Assembly: GCA_964622075.1 (NCBI GenBank)
Contig: CAZUMR010000006.1
Location: 1-38,604 of the forward strand
Origin: WAPX01 sp964622075
Lineage (GTDB): Archaea; Halobacteriota; Archaeoglobi; Archaeoglobales; Archaeoglobaceae
Direction: 5' to 3'
Length of the DNA: 38,604 nt
Each line of letters opens with the position of its first letter. Position 1 is the stretch's first letter. Of the stretch, positions 31,778 to 38,604 are shown in pieces. Below the pieces are notes generated by a model, which did no database searches, was not told where the DNA came from, and saw only the letters and a list, made by a program, of their open reading frames with translations. The position numbers and the translations under genes are program-made.

Positions 31778-33577
31778 CTAGTAAATCTCTTTCCTGCCCT
31801 CCTCAGCCAGCTCCATGGTGTATCTTGCATAGGCCCTTATTATGGCAGGTCTGTTGATCATTCCAAGAAGTACCTTGGGGTTGTCCCTCCTAACAACAGG
31901 TAACCTGCCAACGCCGTAAGTTGCAAGCTTTATTAGTGCTTCACTCAGACTTTCATCAGGATACGTGACTATCAGATGACGCGACATAACATCCCTGACC
32001 TTCGTTATTTCTCTGAGCTCTGGAGGTACCCTCTCAGCATCTTCAAAGGTTACAATTCCAACGAGTTCTCCTTTTTCAACAACCGGGAATCCTATGTGCC
32101 CGTACTTCTCTATTAACTTCAGAATCTCCATCACACTTGTCTCGGGGCTTACAATTATGAGCTTGTCCTTGGGTATCATTGCTTCCTCCACCTTTATCTG
32201 TTTCAGTATGTCTATGGACATTTCCCTGCTGTGGACAGGGCTCTCCACCCTTGTATCGTACTGCGCCTCACAGAGTGTGTGATCACCGGTAATAGCATAT
32301 GAGACTATAGCAGCTATCGCAAGAGCTGGCAGAAGGTTGTAACTGCCAGTCATTTCAAGGACCATTATTATTCCAGCCAAAGGAGTCTTGAAAGCTCCCG
32401 CAAGCATGGCAGCCATACCAACGAGCATGTAACCAACAGGACTGCCAACAAGTCCCGGGAAGAAGTTATGCAGGACGTAACCTATAGCCCCACCGAACAT
32501 GCAGCCAATGACAACGGCAGGAGCGAAGAGACCGCCACTCCCGCCACTACCAACGGTAACGGTTGTTGAGATTATCTTGATGATTGCTATGGCAAAGAGC
32601 AGGGCAGCTATTGGATAAGCCCCATGCATAGCTTTCTCAGCATATCCGTAACCCGTTCCAAGAATGTATGGGAACTTCCAGCCAATAAGCCCAACTATCA
32701 ACCCACCTATAGCAGGTCTTACTGCAGTGTGTACTGGCAGACTCTTGAAGAATTTTTTAACGGCCTTGTACGTGAAGATGTAAAAGAGGCTTAAAATTCC
32801 ACATGCCACTCCAAGGATCAGATATGTCAGGAGTTCGAAGGGCGACCTTATCACGACGGGTGGTGTTGAGAATATTCTCAGTTCTCCGAAAGGCATTCCA
32901 GCAAAGTAGTCAAGTATGGACGTAAAAACAGCAAAAGATACAATGGATGCTATTACAGCCGGAATTATTGCCTCCACTTCATAATCCCTTTTGTACAGAA
33001 CCTCTATACCAAAAATTGCACCACCAAGTGGAGCCATGAAAACGGCACTCATTCCAGCTCCAATTCCACTTGCAATCAGTATTTTCTTGTCTTTCTCGCT
33101 TATCCTGAGTCTCCCTCCAATTATCGATCCCATTCCGGCTCCAATCTGCATGATTGGACCTTCCCTTCCACCGCTTCCACCACTGCCAATTGTCAGGCCG
33201 GTCACTATTACCTTGACGAACGGCACTTTTGTCGCTATTCTCTCCTTGAGGTGGTGAAAGGCTTTTACAGCCTGCCCGGATCCGCCTCCAAGAGTTTCCG
33301 GAGCAAGCAGATAACCGACTATACCGCACAGCAGACCACCAATGGCGGGAATTATGAAGAGGGGAAGAATGCCAAGGTGAAAGTGAAAGTGGAATATCTC
33401 CACCTCACCAAACGAGTGCGGTGCTGTGTAACTGTCAAGTCCGGAGAGAAAGAACTTGCTGCCAAGCTCTATTGCTGCAGCCAGAAAGAATGCCATTATA
33501 CCAGTAGCAAGGCCTACCAGTGCTGAAATGATTGTGATCGTGAGAATCCTTGTTTTCAAGTAGACCCTGCTGAGCAT
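31778..33577 (-). CDS. CLC-type chloride channel/antiporter with two CBS domains
   Basis: 599 residues. About ten to twelve membrane segments carry the CLC selectivity motifs GSGGSGGREGPIMQIGAGMGS (~131-151) and GSGGSGGLFAPAVVIGCMFGGAIG (~340-363), plus MLAGAFKTPLAGIIMVLEMTG. Two CBS domains (about 460-590: VEEAMIPKDKLIIVSPETSVMEIL and VRDVMSRHLIVTYPDESLSEAL) likely gate it with nucleotides. A proton-coupled exchanger versus channel cannot be decided here. Dyads just upstream may control it. Confidence 0.92.
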   Translation of the reverse strand: MLSRVYLKTRILTITIISALVGLATGIMAFFLAAAIELGSKFFLSGLDSYTAPHSFGEVEIFHFHFHLGILPLFIIPAIGGLLCGIVGYLLAPETLGGGSGQAVKAFHHLKERIATKVPFVKVIVTGLTIGSGGSGGREGPIMQIGAGMGSIIGGRLRISEKDKKILIASGIGAGMSAVFMAPLGGAIFGIEVLYKRDYEVEAIIPAVIASIVSFAVFTSILDYFAGMPFGELRIFSTPPVVIRSPFELLTYLILGVACGILSLFYIFTYKAVKKFFKSLPVHTAVRPAIGGLIVGLIGWKFPYILGTGYGYAEKAMHGAYPIAALLFAIAIIKIISTTVTVGSGGSGGLFAPAVVIGCMFGGAIGYVLHNFFPGLVGSPVGYMLVGMAAMLAGAFKTPLAGIIMVLEMTGSYNLLPALAIAAIVSYAITGDHTLCEAQYDTRVESPVHSREMSIDILKQIKVEEAMIPKDKLIIVSPETSVMEILKLIEKYGHIGFPVVEKGELVGIVTFEDAERVPPELREITKVRDVMSRHLIVTYPDESLSEALIKLATYGVGRLPVVRRDNPKVLLGMINRPAIIRAYARYTMELAEEGRKEIY

Positions 33578-33589
33578 GGTTTTATTTCC

Positions 33590-33622
33590 ACAACGTTGTT
33601 AATAACTTTTCCGCAATTGCGG
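33590..33622. promoter_or_regulatory. Two palindromes at the CLC promoter
   Basis: ACAACGTTGT (33590-33599) and CCGCAATTGCGG (33611-33622) flank an A/T box (AAGTTATTAAC on the minus strand, about 33600-33610). The second lies in the BRE/operator position, so a repressor or activator is likely. Confidence 0.45.
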
Positions 33623-33788
33623 TTTTCTGAAGAGTTCTTTGCAGTAGGGATTATCTCCTCATGAAGATTCTCTCTAACAGAGTTGTGACTGTCGCACTAA
33701 TTTTATTAATCCAAAAAATAATTTACTAAAATATTTTTCGTGCCAATAATACTGGTAAATATTTTCCTTAAATATTGAATTGTGGATT
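33623..33788. other. A/T-rich spacer between the CLC and ligase promoters
   Basis: No frame seen. It holds an imperfect dyad AAAATATTT...AAATATTTT (about 33727-33767) with CCA-N7-TGG inside it. Function unknown. Confidence 0.4.
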
Positions 33789-33859
33789 CCCATAAAATGG
33801 GACAATTTTTAGAAATTTAAGTTTGATCCTGTTAAGCGAGAAAAATCCCAAAATATGGG
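33789..33859 (+). promoter_or_regulatory. Two CCCA-N5-TGGG operators before the ligase/binding-protein operon
   Basis: CCCATAAAATGGG (33789-33801) and CCCAAAATATGGG (33847-33859) share 10 of 13 positions and the same inverted layout, 58 bp apart. The second lies five bases upstream of the TATA-like TTTAAATA (33864-33871), and the transcript start is predicted near 33893. The pair looks like a site for a dimeric regulator that could loop or bind cooperatively. Confidence 0.6.
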
Positions 33860-33901
33860 TAAGTTTAAATATTCTGGAAACTCACCCCCTCCGGTGGTCG
33901 G

Positions 33902-35161
33902 ATGTCCCTGATTGAGGCTGCGAAAAAAGGAGTTCACATGACAAGAAGGGAGATAGAGGAGATAAGAGATAGAAGGCTGAGGGCAGTCGTGAAGTATGCT
34001 TTCTGGAAAAGCCCCTTTTACCGCAGAAAATTCAAGGAATGTGGAGTTGACGTTGACAGGATAAAGAGCGTGGAAGATCTCCAGAAACTTCCCCTCACTG
34101 TCAAACAGGAGCTCAGAGACAGCTACCCGCTTGGCATGTGCTGTGTACCGAAGGATGAGATAGTCAGGGTTCAGATGAGCGGAGGTACTACCGGACAGCC
34201 CGTAATAATTCCATACACAAGGGGAGATGTTGAAAGGTGGAAGGAGCTTATGCTGAGAGCGTTTTACATAGCAGGAATTACGTCCAAAGACGTCATCCAG
34301 ATAACCCCAGCTTTCGGTCTGTGGAATGGAGGTTTTGGATTTCACTTTGCAGCAGACGCCATAGATGCATTCGTGATACCTCTCGGAGCTGGAAACACGA
34401 GGAATCAGGTAAGGTTCATGAAAGATTTTGGAACCACCGTTCTCTGTGCAACGGCAAGCTACCCGCTAAGAATTGCTGAAGTTGCCGAGGAGATGGGAGT
34501 TGATCTGAGAGAGCTCCCCATATCCAAGCTGCTCCTCGGAGCTGAGCCATGGACTGAGGAAATGAGAAAGCACATAGAGGAGAGTTTTGGTGCCAGAGCT
34601 TACGACATCCCCGGGTTGACAGAGATGGGTGGTGTTGGAACAACAGGTTTTGAGTGCAGGGAGAGAAACGGTCTGCACGTCTGGGAGGATCACGTCATAG
34701 CTGAGGTAATAGATCCGGAGACAGGAGAGGTCGTTGATGATGGCGAGGAAGGAGAGATAGTCTATACGTCCCTAACAAGAGAGGCCATGCCACTGATAAG
34801 ATACAGGAGCGGAGAAATCAGTGCAGTTGTCAGCAGAGAGGAGTGCGAGTGTGGAATAGAGCACATGACGATAAAGAGAATAAGGGGCAGAACTGACGAC
34901 ATGGTGATATACAAGGGAGTGAAGTTCTATCCAGCTGATATAGAGGCAATCCTCGCTTCTCATGGAGTAAAGCAGTACGTAATAGAGGTCGGAAATGGGA
35001 TAGTGATAAAGTTCGAAGGTGATGAAACACTCATTCCATCCATACTCAAAGATATAAAGGAGTTTCTTGGATTTAAACCAAAACTCATAGCTCTCAGACC
35101 GGGAAGCCTTGAAAGGTCCAAGGGTAAGGCAAGAAGGCTTATAAGGGTGGGTGATGCTTAA
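33902..35161 (+). CDS. Phenylacetate-CoA ligase-like adenylate-forming enzyme
   Basis: 419-residue AMP-forming CoA ligase of the PaaK group. Signature loop VQMSGGTTGQPVIIPY (about 90-105), ITPAFGLWNGGFGFHFAADA, adenine-binding YDIPGLTEMGG, ribose-binding LIRYRSGEIS and the C-terminal domain beginning RGRTDDMVIYKGVKFYP. It activates an aryl acid such as phenylacetate or a related compound. GGTGGT precedes the ATG. The stop TAA overlaps the next ATG (TAATG), so the two genes are coupled. Confidence 0.9.
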   Translation: MSLIEAAKKGVHMTRREIEEIRDRRLRAVVKYAFWKSPFYRRKFKECGVDVDRIKSVEDLQKLPLTVKQELRDSYPLGMCCVPKDEIVRVQMSGGTTGQPVIIPYTRGDVERWKELMLRAFYIAGITSKDVIQITPAFGLWNGGFGFHFAADAIDAFVIPLGAGNTRNQVRFMKDFGTTVLCATASYPLRIAEVAEEMGVDLRELPISKLLLGAEPWTEEMRKHIEESFGARAYDIPGLTEMGGVGTTGFECRERNGLHVWEDHVIAEVIDPETGEVVDDGEEGEIVYTSLTREAMPLIRYRSGEISAVVSREECECGIEHMTIKRIRGRTDDMVIYKGVKFYPADIEAILASHGVKQYVIEVGNGIVIKFEGDETLIPSILKDIKEFLGFKPKLIALRPGSLERSKGKARRLIRVGDA

Positions 35162-36438
35162 TGAGGAAAATCCTCCTTATTATTCTCCTTGCTGCCTGTT
35201 TGCTCGGATGTGCACAGTCAAACACTCCATCAAACGTTTCAAAAGTTAGCACACAGTATGCACAAAATCAGGTGATAAAGGTAGGTGTAATAGGGCCGAT
35301 GGAGCTTCCATTCGGCAAGGCTGAAAAAGAGGCTGTTATGCTGGCTGCACAGCAGATAAACGATAACGGTGGAATTCTTGGGAGGAAAGTTGTCGTGGAG
35401 ACTGGAGATACTAAGATGAACCAGAACACTGCAACTTCCGAGTTCAGAAGACTCGTAAATGACGGATGCAAGGTTATCATTGGCGGTTTTGCAAGTGGAG
35501 TTTCAATGTCAATGCAGCAGGTTATGGCCCAGACAAAAACTGTCTGGCTTGCGGATGGAGCTTCTACTGAACTGACAAAGAGAGTCAAGGATGATTACCA
35601 GCACTACAAGTACTTCTTCAGAGCGGGAACTCTGAACAGCTCGACTTTCGCCTACGACATATTCGATGCGTTGAACAATTACTTCAACGGAAAGCTGCAC
35701 AAGAACTGGAGGAGAGTTGCGATAATAAGAGACAACGCACTCTGGACTGATGATGTTATGAGAGTGCTTAGACCGCTCCTTGAAAAGAACGGTTACACCA
35801 TAGTTATGGATGAGAAAGTTCCAAGAGGCACTTCTGACTTCTCCCCGATCCTGTACAAGGTGAAAAGTGAAAGAGCAGACGTGATAATAACCCTGCTCGC
35901 TCACGTGGATGGCATTCCCCTAGTGAAACAGTGGAACAGAATGCACATTCCGGCACAGATACTTGGACACGACCTATCTGCTCTCTCTCCATACGCCTGG
36001 AATAACAGCAACGGAAAGGTGAATGGAGAGGTTTTCATAGCCACTGGAGGAGCAGTTCCCGTTCCGGTAAACGATAGAGCAAGGGAGTTTCTGAAGGCAT
36101 GGAAGGAGAAGTACCACGACATGCCAGAGGCAAACACAGCTTACGACATGTATGATGCGCTGTTCATGTACAAATGGGCTGTTGAGCAGGCCTACAAGCA
36201 TCACGAAAAGGATCCGTTTAACTCAGACACAGTGGTAAAGTACCTTGAAATGATAAACAGAACTCATCCGTTTGAGTGCGTAAGAGGGAAATTCGCATTT
36301 ACAAGGTACCACGATCCCGTCTGGGGCAACAACTACATAAGAAACTGGATATGCCAGTGGCAGAACGGAAAGATTGTCATAATATGGCCTGAGAACGTTG
36401 CTACTGGCAGTTACATCCAGCCGTCGTGGGTTAAGTAA
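35161..36438 (+). CDS. LivK-like ABC transporter substrate-binding lipoprotein
   Basis: 425-residue extracytoplasmic binding protein (Peripla_BP_6 type). Signal peptide with lipobox LLACCLLGC-like ending at Cys 17, then IKVGVIGPMELPFGKAEKEAVMLAAQQINDNGGILGRKV and ATSEFRRLVNDGCKVIIGGF, both typical of the leucine/isoleucine/valine binding family. Several members bind aromatic acids. No LivHMGF permease or ATPase genes follow; the next gene is convergent. Coupling to a PaaK-like ligase suggests an aromatic or short-chain carboxylate ligand. Confidence 0.88.
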   Translation: MRKILLIILLAACLLGCAQSNTPSNVSKVSTQYAQNQVIKVGVIGPMELPFGKAEKEAVMLAAQQINDNGGILGRKVVVETGDTKMNQNTATSEFRRLVNDGCKVIIGGFASGVSMSMQQVMAQTKTVWLADGASTELTKRVKDDYQHYKYFFRAGTLNSSTFAYDIFDALNNYFNGKLHKNWRRVAIIRDNALWTDDVMRVLRPLLEKNGYTIVMDEKVPRGTSDFSPILYKVKSERADVIITLLAHVDGIPLVKQWNRMHIPAQILGHDLSALSPYAWNNSNGKVNGEVFIATGGAVPVPVNDRAREFLKAWKEKYHDMPEANTAYDMYDALFMYKWAVEQAYKHHEKDPFNSDTVVKYLEMINRTHPFECVRGKFAFTRYHDPVWGNNYIRNWICQWQNGKIVIIWPENVATGSYIQPSWVK

Positions 36439-36608
36439 TCCGTGATTTCTTAATATTTAAATTTTAAATATTTATTTATTTCCCATTTATCTTTATTCAG
36501 CATTCTGTTTCTTCAGTGTGCTACTCTACCCAATTCATTCATTCTGCCCGATTTATCTATTCTGCCCGGTTTATCACCACGGGTTTATCACCATGATTAT
36601 CCACAATA
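36439..36608. other. Convergent spacer with short repeats
   Basis: After the binding-protein stop, T/A-rich sequence suits termination. ATTCTGCCCG(A/G)TTTATC occurs at 36541-36557 and 36559-36575, and GGTTTATCACCA at 36568-36579 and 36582-36593. No frame seen. Confidence 0.5.
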
Positions 36609-37718
36609 TTACTCAAAAATTCTCAAAATTTTGTAAAGAGTGTTTCTCTCTGCAGGTATTCTGTTACATCTCCTTATTATTTCAACAAACTCATCCACGC
36701 TGAGAAATTCTCCAGAGATAGAGCCTGCTGCCTTGGATATGTTTTCTTCCATCAGAGTTCCTCCAAGATCGTTCGCACCTGTGAACAGTGCAGCCTGAGC
36801 AAGTTTTATTCCAAACTTCACCCACGAAGCCTGAACGTTTTTAACAGCATCTTTTAAGAGGAGTCTCGAAACTGCAATTACCAGCAGATCTTCAAAACCC
36901 GAACAGCCCTTGGCAACTTCTCCAAGCTCGTTGTTCTTCCACAGAAATGTCAGGGGTATGAACTCGGTAAATCCGGAAGTTTCAAGCTGGAGTTTTCTTA
37001 TCAGGAGTATGTGCGATACTCTATCCTCCCAGCTCTCAATATGCCCGTACATCATCGTTGCTGTGGTTGGAATTCCTGCAGAATGAGCCAGTCTCACAAC
37101 TTCAAACCATTCCTTACTCGAAAGTTTTTCCGGACATATTTTCTTTCTGATTTTTCCGCTAAATATTTCCGCCGCCGTTCCGGGCATGGAATTCAGCCCG
37201 GCTCTTTTCAGTTCTTTCAAAACATCTTCCACGCTACATGAGGAGTTCCTTGCTGCGTGAACGATTTCCATTGGAGAGAATGCGTGAATGTGAATGTCCT
37301 TCGACTCCTTCCTAACGGCTTTGATCAGAGATACGTAAAAATCCAGATCTGCTTTTGGCATCAATCCGCCCTGCAGGCAGACTTCTGTACATCCATTCTC
37401 TACAGCCTCCCTCACTTTTTTCCGGATCTCTTCCTCATCCAGCGTAAATCCCCTGCTGTTTCTAAAAGAGCAGAATTTGCATCTGTTTACACAAAAATCT
37501 GTAAAGTTAACGTTTCTGTTAACAACGAAGGTCACAATATCTCCACAGCATTCCTTTCTCAGGGAATTGGCAGTATCCATCGTTTTGAACGGATTTTTTA
37601 CAACGTTTCTGACAATTCTCCTTGAGAGGGAGTGGAGCCACTCGTCATCTATCAGCTCTTCTGCACTCCTGTCGCAGCTGTCAAGCTCCTCAAGTTCCTC
37701 GTCAAGTGCTGTGAGCAT
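36609..37718 (-). CDS. cofH: FO synthase subunit 2 (CofH)
   Basis: Radical-SAM enzyme that joins tyrosine to the flavin precursor to start F420 synthesis. 369 residues. The [4Fe-4S] ligands are in FCVNRCKFCSF (C-x3-C-x2-C, about 85-95). Further family blocks are VCLQGGLMPKADLDFY, HAFSPMEIVHAA, NSMPGTAAEIF and the late GANDLGGTLMEENISKAAG. Overlaps cofG by 17 nt, so they are translated together; CofG completes the chromophore. Confidence 0.93.
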   Translation of the reverse strand: MLTALDEELEELDSCDRSAEELIDDEWLHSLSRRIVRNVVKNPFKTMDTANSLRKECCGDIVTFVVNRNVNFTDFCVNRCKFCSFRNSRGFTLDEEEIRKKVREAVENGCTEVCLQGGLMPKADLDFYVSLIKAVRKESKDIHIHAFSPMEIVHAARNSSCSVEDVLKELKRAGLNSMPGTAAEIFSGKIRKKICPEKLSSKEWFEVVRLAHSAGIPTTATMMYGHIESWEDRVSHILLIRKLQLETSGFTEFIPLTFLWKNNELGEVAKGCSGFEDLLVIAVSRLLLKDAVKNVQASWVKFGIKLAQAALFTGANDLGGTLMEENISKAAGSISGEFLSVDEFVEIIRRCNRIPAERNTLYKILRIFE

Positions 37719-38604
37719 GGAGAATCCTCCTCAACCAAAACTCAACGAGTTCTGCTATCACATCGCTATACCACCCTTTCTCCACAAATTCATCGTAAAT
37801 GGGTAATCTTTCCCTTAAAAATATATTTTTAACAGATAGTTTTCTTTTCAAAAATTCTATCTCCGGCCACGGGTTATACGGGTTTATGTGGTCAGGAGTT
37901 AAAGGAGATATACCTCCAAGGTCGTTTGCTCCGGATTCTATTAGAGCAATTACCTCCTCCAGTGAAAACAGGTTAGGTGGAATCTGAACGTGAGGAAAAA
38001 GTTTTCCTGCAAACTCCACAATCTTTTTTACATCACCCAGCTCCACTTTTCTGCCAGATTCTCCGCTAACGAGTGGCTGGATTATTACTTCCTGAATGTG
38101 ACCGTAATTATCGTTGATGTCAGCAAGCAATTCAATGGAGTAAAACCGGTCGTACTCTTTCTCGCCAATTCCAAGCAGTATTCCTGTTGTAAAAGGTATT
38201 CTGAGTTTTCCAGCTCTTTCTATCGTTCTTATCCTGACTTCCGGATCTTTTCCCGGACTGTGAGAGTGGCACTCAAGTTCCACTGCCTGTTCAAGCATGA
38301 GCCCCATGCTCGCATTCACACGTTTTAGGGATTTTAATTCATCAGAAAAAAGCACTCCAGCATTTGTGTGAGGTAACAATCCTTCAGACAGGCAAATACG
38401 GCAAGCATCAACCACATAGTCGAGAAAGCGAGAATAGCCAAGTTTTTTTAGCTCCCGTCTGAAAGCTGGATAGACGTCAGGTCTTTCTCCAAAAGTTAGC
38501 AGGGCCTCACAGCAGTTTAAAGAAAATGCCTCTCCTGCAAGTTTTTTTACCTCATTCAGTTTCATTAATTCAAAAGTATTCTTCCTGAAGTTGCAGTAAG
38601 AGCA
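37702..38604 (-). CDS. cofG: FO synthase subunit 1 (CofG), 5' partial
   Basis: The frame continues to the window edge: the first visible residues CSYCNFRKN are the end of the radical-SAM C-x3-C-x2-C motif. The ATG at 38565 is therefore internal and the start lies outside. Visible blocks: GEAFSLNCCEALLTFGERPD, HTNAGVLF, ECHSHSPGKDPEVRIRTIERAGKLRIPFTTGILLGIGE, IQEVIIQPL and GANDLGGISPLTPDHINPYNPWPEI, all CofG features. With CofH it makes the deazaflavin FO of coenzyme F420. Confidence 0.93.
   Translation of the reverse strand, partial: CSYCNFRKNTFELMKLNEVKKLAGEAFSLNCCEALLTFGERPDVYPAFRRELKKLGYSRFLDYVVDACRICLSEGLLPHTNAGVLFSDELKSLKRVNASMGLMLEQAVELECHSHSPGKDPEVRIRTIERAGKLRIPFTTGILLGIGEKEYDRFYSIELLADINDNYGHIQEVIIQPLVSGESGRKVELGDVKKIVEFAGKLFPHVQIPPNLFSLEEVIALIESGANDLGGISPLTPDHINPYNPWPEIEFLKRKLSVKNIFLRERLPIYDEFVEKGWYSDVIAELVEFWLRRILHAHST

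Noticed and set aside
33578..33640. Fluoride riboswitch upstream of the CLC gene
   Set aside because: No GGCGATGG-type conserved core is seen in the leader, and the leader is too short.
38563..38565. The ATG at 38565 as start of CofG
   Set aside because: The frame upstream encodes the radical-SAM cysteine motif, so the true start is outside the window.

Overview
The window comes from a hyperthermophilic euryarchaeon of the Archaeoglobales type. The evidence is the sulfite reductase genes dsrA, dsrB and dsrD, a siroheme-pathway methyltransferase beside them, ether-lipid genes (GGGP synthase, DGGGP synthase, a geranylgeranyl reductase), F420 biosynthesis genes (cofG, cofH), Alba chromatin protein, Orc1/Cdc6, a family B DNA polymerase and archaeal TATA-box promoters with GGAGGTGAT-like ribosome binding sites. 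The species cannot be fixed from the sequence alone. Genes are packed on both strands and no rRNA, tRNA, CRISPR array or insertion sequence was seen.

Layout. 1-3.2 kb: an archease fragment, hisG, and a sodium/solute symporter preceded by a 51-residue membrane partner. 3.3-5.6 kb: tungstate/molybdate uptake genes wtpA and wtpB plus a ModE-type regulator; a ModE-like operator overlaps the wtpA promoter and no ATPase gene is present. 5.7-8.7 kb: Alba, a ThiI-like PP-loop protein, an MgtE-like transporter, a 37-residue CcmD-like protein and CcmC. 8.8-12.7 kb: ferredoxin, dsrD, dsrB, dsrA on the minus strand and divergent uroporphyrinogen-III methyltransferase. 12.7-16.9 kb: a chorismate-lyase-like protein, a fused UPF0200/UPF0201 protein, a TIM-barrel protein, a geranylgeranyl reductase and a ferredoxin.

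16.9-18.9 kb holds the most unusual gene: a large [FeFe]-hydrogenase-type protein with the H-cluster motifs L2 and L3 intact, an altered L1 (Ser in place of the second Cys), and N-terminal Fe-S domains that have lost their ligands. It sits just upstream of a ferredoxin gene. 19-22.9 kb: pyruvoyl arginine decarboxylase, the two committed ether-lipid prenyl transfer enzymes, and three small genes. 22.9-24.5 kb: orc1/cdc6 and an AT-rich spacer with ORB-like dyads, a candidate replication origin. 24.5-31.4 kb is a plus-strand run: a RibBA protein with a degenerate RibB half, Rio2 kinase, pyrF, dapF, a FilR1-type regulator and PolB. 31.4-38.6 kb: a frameshifted small gene, a CLC channel with CBS domains, a phenylacetate-CoA-ligase-like gene coupled to an orphan LivK-like binding protein behind two CCCA-N5-TGGG sites, then cofH and a partial cofG.

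Together these genes give a picture of sulfite reduction with siroheme supply, tungsten/molybdenum homeostasis, archaeal lipid and F420 synthesis, and a possible extra hydrogen-handling enzyme. Promoter, operator and origin calls are pattern-based inferences; protein calls rest on recognisable motifs in the translated sequence.
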